From Clostridia bacterium (GTDB lineage: Bacteria; Bacillota; Clostridia; Christensenellales; CAG-138): a stretch of 64,000 nucleotides of DNA. Made by a program: the position numbers and the translations under genes. Below the pieces are notes generated by a model. It did no database searches. It had not been told where the DNA came from and saw only the letters and a program-made list of their open reading frames with translations. The DNA lies in contig JAFSLH010000005.1 in assembly GCA_017448545.1 (NCBI GenBank), positions 163,296 through 227,295 of the forward strand, in the 5' to 3' direction. Of this stretch, positions 8,192 to 17,175 are shown piece by piece. Numbering within the stretch: the stretch's first letter is position 1; the number at the start of each line of letters is the position of its first letter.

Positions 8192-10027
8192 ATGGCTTGT
8201 ATTCATGTTCTGAAACCGCATATTGCCAATCAGATTGCCGCCGGCGAAGTCGTAGAACGGCCTTCGTCCGTCGTGAAAGAACTGGTTGAAAATTCCATTG
8301 ACGCAGGTGCAACGGCGATTGATGTTGAAATTGAGTCCGGCGGTATGCATATGATCCGCGTGACGGATAACGGAAGCGGTATTGCAAAAGACGACTGCCG
8401 CAGCGCTTTTCTGCGTCATGCGACGAGCAAGATCAGTACGGCAGACGATCTCGAACGGCTTTCGACGCTCGGGTTCCGCGGCGAAGCGCTGGCGTCGATT
8501 GCGTCCGTCTCGCACGTTACAATGACTACGCGCGTCAAAGATGCGGAAACGGGAACGCGGCTCGTTTACGATAACGGCGCTATTGTCTCGGAAGAGGACG
8601 TCGCGTGCGTGTTCGGTACGACATTCACCGTCGAAGCGCTTTTCTCGGCCGTGCCTGCACGGTTGAAATTTTTGAAATCGCCGCGAACGGAAGCGGGATA
8701 TATCGGCGACTACATGGCAAGAATGATTCTTGCCAGGCCCGATATTTCTTTCCGCTACCGCTCCGACGGGAAAACCGTTTACGAAACATACGGAGACGGC
8801 GATCTGTTCAATGCGCTTTACTGCGTTTACGGGAAAACAATCGCCGAAAAGGTTGTGCCGGTTGCGTACGACGACGGGTATTGCAGGATTGACGGGTTCA
8901 TCGGCTTGCCGGAAATCTCGCGCTCGAACCGCGTTTACCAGACGCTGTTGCTCAACGGGCGGTATATCCGGTCGTTCCCGGCGTCTGCGTCCGTGTTGCA
9001 GGCATACGATACGCGCCTGATGATCGGCAGGTTCCCGTTCTTCGTTCTTGCGTTGACTGTTTCGCCGAGCGAATTTGACGTCAACGTGCATCCGACGAAG
9101 CTGGAAGTGCGGTTTGCTGATGAACAGCGGATTTGCGGTGCGCTCAAATACGCCTGCAAGCAAGCGCTGTCCGGTTCTGCGCAGCATGTCGAATCGGCTT
9201 TGGAAGCATGCATTCCGAAAGACGTAAAGGAGCAGGAGAGGGAGGAGCGAGTGCCGGAACGGCCTGCTGTTTCACAATTCTCCGGCCTGCATCTCAATCC
9301 GTCCGCCAAAACGTCGTTCGCCATGCGGGAAACGCCGTCGATGAATTCGTTCCGACAGATCGGCATGTCGGGTTCTGTACCGGTTTACCGCGTCGATTCG
9401 TCGCGCTCCGATCAGCCGGTCGATCGCTATTCGGACAACGAATCGTTGCTTTCCGACTGCCCGATCGACGTGATCGGCTGCGCGTTCAACGGCTACTGGA
9501 TCGTCCAGCGGGACGAGAATCTGTACTTTGTCGATCAGCATGCGGCGCATGAACGAAAGCTGTTTGAGCAGCTTTCCAACCGCGAAATCTCCATCGCATC
9601 ACAGCCGCTGTTGATTCCTTTCGAAATCCGGCTGACGCCCTCGGAGTCCGACCTGTTGCAGCGCAACCTGGACGAACTGATTTCTCTCGGCTTCCGGTTT
9701 GAAAACGTTTCGTCGCTGAACGTTTCCGTGCAAGCCGTTCCGGTGTTGAACGGAATTCAGCTGCGCGACGGATTCCTGCACGAGGTTCTTTCGATTCTGG
9801 CCGAAAACGGCGGCAACGTCGCCGATCAGCTTGTCAGGGAACGACTGATGCAAAGCTCCTGCAAGCATGCGATCAAAGCCGGCGAACCGATTACAAAGCA
9901 GGAAATCGAAGCGCTGCTGACGGAATACCTCAGCGGGGAAGCGCCGTTGACCTGTCCGCACGGACGGCCTGTGCTGATTCGCATCACAAAAACGGAACTG
10001 GAAAAGATGTTCCGCAGAATCGTATGA
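8192..10027 (+). CDS. mutL: DNA mismatch repair endonuclease MutL
   Basis: A 611-aa protein. The GHKL ATPase N-terminus is complete (IANQIAAGEVVERP, ELVENSIDAGA, DNGSGI, LGFRGEAL). The C-terminal half carries the endonuclease motif DQHAAHERKLFE (starting at residue 448) and the metal-site partners SCKHAIKAG and CPHGRPV. This MutL is therefore the nicking type used by organisms without MutH. A poorly conserved linker of about 110 residues separates the halves. The ATG is 1 nt after the mutS stop, and the TGA overlaps the miaA ATG. Confidence 0.98.
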   Translation: MACIHVLKPHIANQIAAGEVVERPSSVVKELVENSIDAGATAIDVEIESGGMHMIRVTDNGSGIAKDDCRSAFLRHATSKISTADDLERLSTLGFRGEALASIASVSHVTMTTRVKDAETGTRLVYDNGAIVSEEDVACVFGTTFTVEALFSAVPARLKFLKSPRTEAGYIGDYMARMILARPDISFRYRSDGKTVYETYGDGDLFNALYCVYGKTIAEKVVPVAYDDGYCRIDGFIGLPEISRSNRVYQTLLLNGRYIRSFPASASVLQAYDTRLMIGRFPFFVLALTVSPSEFDVNVHPTKLEVRFADEQRICGALKYACKQALSGSAQHVESALEACIPKDVKEQEREERVPERPAVSQFSGLHLNPSAKTSFAMRETPSMNSFRQIGMSGSVPVYRVDSSRSDQPVDRYSDNESLLSDCPIDVIGCAFNGYWIVQRDENLYFVDQHAAHERKLFEQLSNREISIASQPLLIPFEIRLTPSESDLLQRNLDELISLGFRFENVSSLNVSVQAVPVLNGIQLRDGFLHEVLSILAENGGNVADQLVRERLMQSSCKHAIKAGEPITKQEIEALLTEYLSGEAPLTCPHGRPVLIRITKTELEKMFRRIV

Positions 10028-10974
10028 GCCGATTGCCGACCGTCGTTTGCATTGTCGGCCCGACCGCCTGCCATAAAACTGAAACAGCGGTACAGCTCGC
10101 AAGGCGGGTAGGGGGAGAGATCGTTTCGGCGGATTCTGTCTCCGTCTATCGCGGACTTGACGTCGGATCGGCCAAACCCACTGTTGAAGAGCGTTCAGGC
10201 GTGCCGCATCACATGATCGACGTTGCGGATATTGACGAAACGGACTTTACGGTCGCCCGGTTCCGGGAGGAAGCACGCGCTGCGATCGACGGCATTTTGT
10301 CCCGCAACAATCTGCCGATCGTCGTCGGCGGCAGCGGACTGTATTCGGATGCGATATTCTCCGATATGCGCTTCTCAGCGCCTTCAGATCCCGCTATACG
10401 CCGGGAACTCGAAGAAGATTATGCGAAGGATGCAAACGCCGTTTTTGCGCGCTTGAGAAGCGTTGATCCGGTTACTGCCGATCGACTGCATCCGAACGAT
10501 GCAAAGCGCGTGATTCGGGCGCTTGAGGTCTACTGCGTCAGCGGAAAACCGTATTCCGCATGGAACGACGATTTTTGCAAGGTGCAGGAAGCGTCCTGCG
10601 GCTATACGGTGCTGCGATACGGTTTGACGATGGACCGGAATGCGCTGTACGCACGCATCAATGCGCGCGTCGACCGGATGTTTGCTCGCGGCTTGCAGGA
10701 AGAAGCCTATGCGCTTTTTCAACGCGGTTATACGCCGGATCGGCATCCGGCCATGCAGGCGATCGGATATTCGCAATTATACGACGCCTATTTGCAGAGA
10801 TGTACGGTAGATGAGGCCAGGGAAGCGATCAAGCTTGCGACCCGTCATTTTGCAAAACGGCAGCTGACATGGTTTCGGCGGAATCCGCAGACGGTCTGGT
10901 TCTCGTTTGACGAATATGATTCGGCGGATTCCTTGGTGAACGCACTGGAACAGGAGATTCGAAACCAATGGTAA
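10024..10974 (+). CDS. miaA: tRNA dimethylallyltransferase MiaA with altered P-loop
   Basis: A 316-aa protein with the overall MiaA architecture: P-loop, SADS block, YRGLDVGSAKP, GVPHHMIDV, GGSGLY, a long helical insert and the C-terminal ATRHFAKRQLTWFRR. MiaA transfers dimethylallyl from DMAPP to A37 and provides the substrate of MiaB. The P-loop is unusual: residues 12-19 read GPTACHKT, so His17 replaces the Gly before the catalytic Lys (usually GPTASGKT). The next block reads DSVSVYRG instead of the usual DSMQVYRG, and GGSG replaces GGTG. The rest looks intact. It is coupled to mutL (ATGA overlap) and overlaps the next gene by 7 nt. Confidence 0.93.
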   Translation: MSRLPTVVCIVGPTACHKTETAVQLARRVGGEIVSADSVSVYRGLDVGSAKPTVEERSGVPHHMIDVADIDETDFTVARFREEARAAIDGILSRNNLPIVVGGSGLYSDAIFSDMRFSAPSDPAIRRELEEDYAKDANAVFARLRSVDPVTADRLHPNDAKRVIRALEVYCVSGKPYSAWNDDFCKVQEASCGYTVLRYGLTMDRNALYARINARVDRMFARGLQEEAYALFQRGYTPDRHPAMQAIGYSQLYDAYLQRCTVDEAREAIKLATRHFAKRQLTWFRRNPQTVWFSFDEYDSADSLVNALEQEIRNQW

Positions 10975-12215
10975 ACTCCATTCAACAATTGATAGAAGAA
11001 ACGGAAGCGTCCGTATCCGAGCAGTTTTGCAGGATCGACCGGATTGCGCTGCATTGTTCGCGCCGTGTATTAGGCGCGTTTCAATCGCAGGGCGTCGGTG
11101 CGCGTCATTTTGCTCCCACAGAAGGGTACGGTTACGATGATATCGGCCGCGATACGCTTGACCGCGTCTTTGCCGACAGCTTGCAGGTGGAAGACGCGCT
11201 TGTACGACCGCAGATTGCCAACGGCACGCACGCGATCTTTCTGGCGCTTTGCGGCGTCCTGGAGGCAGGGGATACGATCCTTTCCGTGACCGATATGCCC
11301 TACGATACGCTGCAGACGGCAATTGGCTGCAACGGTGATCTGCCGAACTCCCTGAAACGAATGGGCGTATCGCTGCTGACGATTCCGTTTCAGGACGGCA
11401 AGATTGATCTTCCCGCTGTTTTGGATCGGCTGCAGGCCGATGCGTCGATCCGTATGGTGTATGTGCAGCGTTCCCGCGGATATGCCTGGCGAAATTCGGT
11501 TTCCATCGCCGAAATGGAAGCGTGCTTCAAAACCGTCCGTTCCGTGCGGAAAGACGTGATCATTTTTGTCGATAATTGCTACGGCGAGTTTGTGGAGGAA
11601 AACGAACCGACCGCCGTAGGCGCCGATCTGATGGCGGGAAGTCTGATCAAAAACTGCGGCGGCGGCATTGCGCCGACCGGCGGATATATCGCGGGAAATC
11701 GGGATTTGATCGAGCAGATTTCTTTCCGGCAGACGACGCCCGGAAGCGGGCGGGAAGTCGGTTCCTACGCCGCTTCCTACCGTCCGTTTTATCAGGGGTT
11801 GTTTCTGGCGCCGCATACCGTAGCGCAGTGCATGAAAAGCGCCGTGCTGTTTGCCGCGCTGTTTGAACGGCTCGGTTATGAATCGATGCCGTCGCCCAAG
11901 GCGCTCCGCAGCGATATCATTCAATCGGTTCGATTCGACACGAAAGACGAGTTGATCGCGTTTTGCCGCGCGGTGCAAAGCGCTGCTCCGATTGACAGCT
12001 ATGTGGTTCCGGAACCGTGGGAAATGCCCGGCTATGCCGATCCGGTCATTATGGCGGCCGGTGCGTTTGTGCAGGGCGCAACGACCGAACTGAGCGCCGA
12101 TGCGCCGATCCGCGAGCCGTATATCGGCTACATGCAGGGCGCGCTGACGTACGAACACGCTAGATTAGCAGCAGAAAAAATCATTGCCGCCCTTTGGGAC
12201 GGCAGAGGAGTCTGA
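10968..12215 (+). CDS. PLP-dependent methionine gamma-lyase family protein (YnbB / aluminium-resistance family)
   Basis: A 415-aa fold-type I PLP enzyme of the PF06838 family. Visible blocks are the helical N-terminus, RPQIANGTHAI (cofactor-binding loop near 80-90), FVDNCYGEF (Asp that contacts the pyridine nitrogen) and SLIKNCGGGIAPTGGY with the Schiff-base Lys in IKN. The biological substrate is unsettled; the family is annotated as methionine gamma-lyase-like or aluminium resistance. In Bacillus the homologue ynbB lies close to miaA/hfq, so the neighbourhood is conserved. The ATG lies inside the miaA stop region. A small Cys protein follows after 1 nt. Confidence 0.9.
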   Translation: MVNSIQQLIEETEASVSEQFCRIDRIALHCSRRVLGAFQSQGVGARHFAPTEGYGYDDIGRDTLDRVFADSLQVEDALVRPQIANGTHAIFLALCGVLEAGDTILSVTDMPYDTLQTAIGCNGDLPNSLKRMGVSLLTIPFQDGKIDLPAVLDRLQADASIRMVYVQRSRGYAWRNSVSIAEMEACFKTVRSVRKDVIIFVDNCYGEFVEENEPTAVGADLMAGSLIKNCGGGIAPTGGYIAGNRDLIEQISFRQTTPGSGREVGSYAASYRPFYQGLFLAPHTVAQCMKSAVLFAALFERLGYESMPSPKALRSDIIQSVRFDTKDELIAFCRAVQSAAPIDSYVVPEPWEMPGYADPVIMAAGAFVQGATTELSADAPIREPYIGYMQGALTYEHARLAAEKIIAALWDGRGV

Positions 12216-12216
12216 C

Positions 12217-12396
12217 ATGAAAAACAAACCGAACGATCCCGAACTGCTTTTCGAAGAGAGCGGCGACGAAGACGATACCTGTGTCCTCGATCCGAACAAG
12301 GTTTGCGACAATTGCTTCCGCTGTCTCGAATCGGAAGCGGACTATGCTACCGTGGAAATCGACGGAATCTATATGAACGGCGAACGGATTTACTGA
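12217..12396 (+). CDS. Small acidic protein with CxxCxxC motif
   Basis: A 59-aa protein starting at the ATG at 12217, preceded by GAGGAG (12205-12210). The N-terminal half is very acidic (EESGDEDDT) and the centre has VCDNCFRCLE, three Cys spaced CxxCxxC, plus one earlier Cys. It could bind a metal or a small Fe-S cluster. I do not recognise a named family. It is the last gene of the miaB operon, 1 nt after the PLP lyase, so its role is probably linked to that enzyme or to tRNA modification (inference). Its end overlaps the tail of the convergent recombinase gene by 7 nt. Confidence 0.75.
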   Translation: MKNKPNDPELLFEESGDEDDTCVLDPNKVCDNCFRCLESEADYATVEIDGIYMNGERIY

Positions 12397-13475
12397 TCCG
12401 TCGGAGGATCGTCCCGCAGCTTGACATACCTGGCGGCGGTGCGTTTCCGATCCTCGTCTATTGCGGCATAGTGCTTGCGGGTCGTGTTTACGTCTTTATG
12501 TCCGAGAACGTCCGCAACGAGATAGATATCGCCGCTTTCCTGATACAGAATCGTCCCATAAGTGCTGCGCAGCTTATGGGGCGTTATTTTTTTCAGCGGC
12601 GTCGAGATCTTTGCGTACTTGCCGACAAGCTGTTCGACGGCGCGTGTCGTAATCCGCTTCCGCTGCAGCGAAAGGAAAAACGCGTCCTTGTGACCTTCCG
12701 CAGGCGTGACCTCCAGCCGTTCTGCGCGATAGCGGAGGAGCGCCTCCCGCACTTCCGGACCGAAGGAAAGCCGATCCTGATTTCCGCCTTTGCGTGTTAC
12801 AACGAATTGATCCCGTTCAAAGTCGACGTCCTTGAGATTGATGCCGACAAGCTCGGAAATACGGATTCCGGTTCCGAGGAACAGCGTCAGAATCGCTGCG
12901 TCCCGCACGGCGGTGCGATCGTGAAACCGCTTTTGCGTCTCCGAAAGGCCATAGCCCTGTTCGACCGTATCCAACAAATCCGCAACTTCGTTTACATCCA
13001 AACGAATGATCGCCTTTTCGTGCAGTTTCGGCGTATCAACCAGGGAAGCAACGTTGTTGTCAATCAGCCCGTGTTTGAAATAATACTTGAAGAACGCGCG
13101 GATTGCGGAGAGTTTTCGGGCTTTGGCGCGCTCATGGTTCGTCCGAACGACCTCCATTGCGCCGTTTTGCTCGGTCTCTGTCTCTTGCCGGTATACCGAC
13201 ACATATTCGAGATACATCTCGATATGAAGCGTTTCCACACGATTCAGGTCGGAAAGGGTGAGGGACTTCATGTCTCTGCCGGCAAACGCTTCAATCTCAC
13301 CGGAAACGAGATATCGGAAGAAATTGCGAATATCGACTGCGTAACCGTATCGCGTCTGATTGCCGGTCGTTGTTTCGGCCGCACGAAAATACATGCGGCA
13401 AAATTCCGGCAATTCCAGCAGAATTGCACGCAGCCGCTGCGTATAGTCCTGTTGCTTTTGCTCGTGATAATCCAT
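12390..13475 (-). CDS. Tyrosine recombinase (XerC/D-like integrase)
   Basis: A 361-aa tyrosine recombinase. The start at 13475 is chosen because GGAG lies 8 nt upstream. The N-terminal SAM-like DNA-binding domain covers about 20-135. All catalytic residues are visible: Arg205 (GTGIRISEL), Lys229 (TRKGG), His300/Arg303 (HKLRSTYGT), His326 (GHKDVNTT) and Tyr336 (RKHYAAID). It is longer than XerC/XerD (about 300 aa), with extra residues in the N-terminal domain. It is not next to phage genes. Its promoter coincides with a perfect 15-bp inverted repeat (13556-13589). It could be a chromosomal resolvase-like recombinase or a domesticated integrase; the substrate is unknown. Confidence 0.93.
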   Translation of the reverse strand: MDYHEQKQQDYTQRLRAILLELPEFCRMYFRAAETTTGNQTRYGYAVDIRNFFRYLVSGEIEAFAGRDMKSLTLSDLNRVETLHIEMYLEYVSVYRQETETEQNGAMEVVRTNHERAKARKLSAIRAFFKYYFKHGLIDNNVASLVDTPKLHEKAIIRLDVNEVADLLDTVEQGYGLSETQKRFHDRTAVRDAAILTLFLGTGIRISELVGINLKDVDFERDQFVVTRKGGNQDRLSFGPEVREALLRYRAERLEVTPAEGHKDAFFLSLQRKRITTRAVEQLVGKYAKISTPLKKITPHKLRSTYGTILYQESGDIYLVADVLGHKDVNTTRKHYAAIDEDRKRTAARYVKLRDDPPTDQ

Positions 13476-13545
13476 AAGCGCTCCTGAAAAATGATTTGAG
13501 CTATGCCGGAGGAGGGTCAAAAATCAGGCTTCTCCGCGCACGTTC

Positions 13546-13574
13546 ATTCTACTATAACTATTCGTTAAACGCAA
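13546..13574 (-). promoter_or_regulatory. Promoter of the tyrosine recombinase
   Basis: On the minus strand TTGCGT (13569-13574), a 17-nt spacer and TAGAAT (13546-13551) lie about 70 nt before the ATG. The -35 box and most of the spacer fall inside the palindrome at 13556-13589. Confidence 0.55.
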
Positions 13575-13589
13575 GTTTAACGAATAGTT
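13556..13589. repeat. Perfect 15-bp inverted repeat with 4-nt centre (operator or recombination site)
   Basis: AACTATTCGTTAAAC (13556-13570), GCAA, then the exact reverse complement (13575-13589). The site is AT-rich, has no T-run beside it and covers the recombinase promoter. It may be an operator for self-control or a binding site for the recombinase. Confidence 0.85.
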
Positions 13590-13970
13590 GTTAACCAAAA
13601 GTTCAAAAGAAAGGCTGTTTGCGGTCATTTCATCAACAAATGTGTTTTTAATCCGATACGTGCGCTTTGTTAATTGACTCTTAACCGGTTATCAATTCCG
13701 TTGTATGCCATTCTTATGTTTGCATCTATTATGCGTTATGCATTGATGATTGGATGAGAATGAATCAGCTGCTGTGAATCACAATCCATATTAAGATGCG
13801 ATACTGGACCGGAATCCGATTTATCTTTTGATCGTATCGTCAGATCTGCCTGACACGCCCTGTTTATTTCGAACTGTTTATCAATTGCCGGATCGAGCCT
13901 CCGCTCCTGTTCCCGTGAAATGCAGTCGGATTTCTTGCCGCGTCAAATAATTAACTTTGTGTAATAAATA
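13590..13970. other. Intergenic region without recognised gene
   Basis: About 380 bases between the palindrome and the rnhA stop. It is more AT-rich than its surroundings. I see no open frame with a ribosome binding site, no tRNA and no clear terminator, only short direct similarities such as two copies of TTATCAATT near 13689 and 13879. Confidence 0.6.
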
Positions 13971-14426
13971 TTATTCCGTTTGATTGGCAGAAATTCTGGC
14001 TTTGATGGCGGCTCGTGCAAGCTCGTCGCAGCGATTGTTTTCCACGTTATCGGCATGTCCCTTTACTTTATGAAATTCAACGGATTGGATCGCGCACAGA
14101 CTGATCAACGTTTCCCAAAGGTCGCGGTTTTCCACGTCTTTCCCTGCAGCGGTTTTCCAATTGTTTTTCTGCCATTTTTTCAGCCATTTCTGTTCAAATG
14201 CGTTGCAAAGATAAGCGCTGTCCGTATACAGTTCGACAATGCACGGCCGTTTCAAAAGACGCAGCGCTTCGATGGCTGCGGTTAGTTCCATGCGGTTGTT
14301 CGTCGTCATCGGTTCCGCGCCGGACGCTTCTTTTCGATATTGCCGATACAGCAAAACGCAGCCCCAACCACCCGGTCCCGGGTTGCCGGAGCATGCGCCG
14401 TCTGTGTAAATCGTAACTTTATCCAT
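13971..14426 (-). CDS. rnhA: Ribonuclease HI
   Basis: A 151-aa protein of standard RNase HI length. The catalytic carboxylates are all present: Asp in YTDGACSGNPG (near 8), Glu in NNRMELTA (near 47), Asp in LYTDSAYL (near 69) and the C-terminal Asp in NNRCDELAR. The basic handle region (KWLKKWQKNNW) is present. It degrades RNA in RNA-DNA hybrids such as R-loops and primers. The gene overlaps the upstream SPOR-domain gene by 8 nt, so both are probably translated from one transcript. Confidence 0.97.
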   Translation of the reverse strand: MDKVTIYTDGACSGNPGPGGWGCVLLYRQYRKEASGAEPMTTNNRMELTAAIEALRLLKRPCIVELYTDSAYLCNAFEQKWLKKWQKNNWKTAAGKDVENRDLWETLISLCAIQSVEFHKVKGHADNVENNRCDELARAAIKARISANQTE

Positions 14427-15318
14427 TGAGATCTGTTCCTTCGAAAAACTTCGTATATGCGAGGATCGTTTCGAGCTGCAAATGCTTCAACGATCCCGCA
14501 TAGAAATCCTCCGTTATCGTATCATATCCGATCAAATATGTCGAGATCGATTTTTGGTATTCACGGAGCGTCTTTTCGATTCCATCGCTGTCATTCGAAT
14601 CGACAACCTGCCATTCTTCGAGCGCTTTCTCAATCTCCTGCAACAGCGAAGCGAGTTCATTTCGCACTTCCTGTTTGTCCGCTTCGCCTTTGTCATAGCG
14701 CAGCGTCAATTCCGACATCGCGTTCGGCACGCGCTCCAGTACGGAAACGAGCCGCCGGAACAATGCTACGCCTTCTTCGGCGCCCTCCACGGAAATATGC
14801 AGCACTTTTGCTTCGGTGATATACGCTTCGCTTACGAATCCGTCCCGTCGTATCTGTGCCTGTACCGACTGCAGACTGTTCGCGTCCGTATAAGCGGCTG
14901 CAAACAGCCGATATGCGCCGTTGTTTTCATACACATATCCCCCGCCGCCCATTGACTGCAGTTCGTTGGAAACGAGCAAGGCGTCGGATTCCGCATCATA
15001 ACTGCCCATTTGCAGGATGAAGAACGGCTGCGCCGTAACCGTCAGTACGTCTTTTACGGCGGGCGTTTCGGTCGGCGATGCGGACGGATCTGCCGTTGTG
15101 TCCGCCATGGTTTCTACGGCGGCCGGAGACGGCGAAGCCTCTGCCCCCAATTCCTGCACACGCTCTACAGCCCAATCCTTGATCCTTGTTCCAATCGGCG
15201 ACAGCGCCAAAGCAACCGCGCCGGCAACCGCCAAAAATAGCACCAGAAACGGAGCAATCGAACCGCGGGAACGTTTTTCGTAGGGATAAGCACGACGACG
15301 TCTTTGATATGAACTCAT
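14419..15318 (-). CDS. SPOR-domain membrane protein
   Basis: A 299-aa protein with a basic cytoplasmic start (YQRRRRAYPYEKRSR), one transmembrane helix at about 22-42, a Pro/Ser/Thr-rich external linker and a SPOR domain at about 97-178 (FFILQMGSYDAESDALLV and the following strands). SPOR domains bind denuded glycan strands at division septa and are found in sporulation and division proteins. The last 110 residues form a helical domain I do not recognise. GGAGGGAG precedes the ATG. The two-component genes lie directly upstream on the same strand (61-nt gap). Confidence 0.85.
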   Translation of the reverse strand: MSSYQRRRRAYPYEKRSRGSIAPFLVLFLAVAGAVALALSPIGTRIKDWAVERVQELGAEASPSPAAVETMADTTADPSASPTETPAVKDVLTVTAQPFFILQMGSYDAESDALLVSNELQSMGGGGYVYENNGAYRLFAAAYTDANSLQSVQAQIRRDGFVSEAYITEAKVLHISVEGAEEGVALFRRLVSVLERVPNAMSELTLRYDKGEADKQEVRNELASLLQEIEKALEEWQVVDSNDSDGIEKTLREYQKSISTYLIGYDTITEDFYAGSLKHLQLETILAYTKFFEGTDLNG

Positions 15319-15379
15319 AAAGAATCTCCCTCCTGACGGTATACTCTATGAAGGGAGACAAGCATTTATACCGCGTGCT

Positions 15380-17170
15380 TCAGGTTGCGATTTCCTCAAC
15401 GGAATTCAACGGAATCGCATTGCTGACATATTTCTTGATCGTGATGCGGAAGCACGTCCATTCGCCTTCGACGCTTTCGACGTCGAGGCGTTCGTTCAGC
15501 TTATCCATGATCTGTTTGGCAATGGACAGACCGAGTCCGTTTCCGCCTTCTTTGCGGGATTTATCGACCTTATAGAACCGCTCAAACAGGCGCGGCAGGT
15601 CCTGCGCGCGAATGCCGCAGCCATCGTCCCAGACCGAAACGAAGACGTCATGGGGATCGTCCTCCACGATCAGCCGCACTTTCGTCTTGGCGTACCGCAT
15701 CGCATTATCGATCAGGATCACCAACACCTGTTCGATCCGGTCGCGGTCGCTCATCACGTTCGGCAGTTCGTCTTTCGTTTCGACTTCAAACTGCAGATTG
15801 CGCTTCTTTGCTTCCGGCATCAGGCTCATTGTCACGTCGTCAATCAGTTCGTTCACGTCGAACAATGTCATGTTCATGTTCTCGGTGCCGGATTGCAGAC
15901 GCGAAAGCTGCAGCATATCCGTGATCAGGCGGCTGAGCCGCTCGACCTCATGCAGCATGATCGAATAATACCGGTTGCGCGTATCCTCATCCTTGACCAT
16001 TCCGTCGCACAGCGGCTCCAGCAGCCCGCGTACGGCCGTCAGCGGCGTGCGCAGCTCGTGGCTGATATTTGCAACGTATTCGTTGCGCATGCGTTCCAGC
16101 TGCTCGATTTCGGTTGCATCCTTAAAAAGACCGACTGCGCCGACGCAGCCTTCCGTGTCGGACATCACAGGTACGATCGTAATCCAGAGCACGCGATCGC
16201 CGGTCATGTTGTAGTGGAACGTGCGCGGCTCTTTGGTATCGACTACGGCTTCAAATGCGTCCCAGATGCTGCGATCCGGCACAAGATCCATCGGCGTGCG
16301 CACTTCAACCGCGCCGAACATTTTCATCAGCGACGGGTTAAAATGCGTCAATTCTCCGTAATTGTCGATTGCCGCAACGCCGTCGGAAAAGCTGGACAGA
16401 ATATAACCAAGCTGACGTTTTTCGCTTTCGAGCTGTCGGATCGTGCGGGAAAGCGTGCCGCTCATGTTGTTCATCGTTCGCGCAAGGATGCCGAGCTCTC
16501 CGCGATACTGCTCCCGGATGCGAACGTCGTAATTCCCCTTGGAAAGCTGCCTTGCAACCTTCGTCATTTCGCCGATCGGATGCAGCAGATTACTGATCAA
16601 AAACAGCGCCGCAAGAAACATGATCGGCAGCAGAAACAACGCCGTCACCCAAAGTGAATTGCTGAGCCGTGTAAATGCAGAGGTAATTTCATGGATCTCC
16701 ATGATCAGCAGCATACAGCCGCGCAGTTCTTCGCCGTGATACAGCGGACGGCCGCAATAGATGGAGCCGGAAACGTTCGAGACGGTGATGTTATGGAAGT
16801 CGATCTCTTCCCCGCTCATCATGCGTTCCGTCAGCTGCTGCGTAAACGCATTGTCCTCATAATCCACGATATTGGTCGCAAAAAAGTACGCATTCTCCTG
16901 CGAATGCGGGAAAATCAGGATGTAGGAGATGTTGCTCGATTTGGAAATCGAATCCAGATATGCCTGAAACGTTGTGCCGGTGTCGGATTTCTGGTTGTCG
17001 AACAGCGCCTGCGCCGCATCAGCGGTACGGTTCAGGGATTCCTGCTGCAGACTGACATAGGTGCGTCTTCCAAAATAGGTATAAGCTCCCAGCAACACGG
17101 TCGTCGCAAGGAGCAATAATACGATACAGATGATGAACGATTTTTGGAAGAGTTCACCTTTGAAATTCAT
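15380..17170 (-). CDS. Membrane sensor histidine kinase (WalK/PhoR type)
   Basis: A 596-aa protein: transmembrane helix at about 10-30, an extracellular sensor domain of about 140 residues, a second helix at about 170-192, HAMP linker, PAS domain (about 255-350, FSDGVAAIDNYGELTHFN), HisKA with the phosphate-accepting His in NISHELRTPLTAVRG (about 370), and HATPase with N-box LIDNAMRYAK, DDGCGI and GNGLGLSIAKQI. The domain order is that of WalK/PhoR kinases, which sense envelope state or phosphate. It lies 5 nt downstream of its response regulator. Neighbouring SPOR and PBP1A genes favour a cell-wall role (inference). Confidence 0.93.
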   Translation of the reverse strand: MNFKGELFQKSFIICIVLLLLATTVLLGAYTYFGRRTYVSLQQESLNRTADAAQALFDNQKSDTGTTFQAYLDSISKSSNISYILIFPHSQENAYFFATNIVDYEDNAFTQQLTERMMSGEEIDFHNITVSNVSGSIYCGRPLYHGEELRGCMLLIMEIHEITSAFTRLSNSLWVTALFLLPIMFLAALFLISNLLHPIGEMTKVARQLSKGNYDVRIREQYRGELGILARTMNNMSGTLSRTIRQLESEKRQLGYILSSFSDGVAAIDNYGELTHFNPSLMKMFGAVEVRTPMDLVPDRSIWDAFEAVVDTKEPRTFHYNMTGDRVLWITIVPVMSDTEGCVGAVGLFKDATEIEQLERMRNEYVANISHELRTPLTAVRGLLEPLCDGMVKDEDTRNRYYSIMLHEVERLSRLITDMLQLSRLQSGTENMNMTLFDVNELIDDVTMSLMPEAKKRNLQFEVETKDELPNVMSDRDRIEQVLVILIDNAMRYAKTKVRLIVEDDPHDVFVSVWDDGCGIRAQDLPRLFERFYKVDKSRKEGGNGLGLSIAKQIMDKLNERLDVESVEGEWTCFRITIKKYVSNAIPLNSVEEIAT

Positions 17171-17175
17171 ACTGC

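Noticed and set aside
12303-13487. Long plus-strand frame of 394 codons opposite the recombinase
   Set aside because: It is antisense to a gene with all catalytic residues, has no ribosome site and no recognisable domain.
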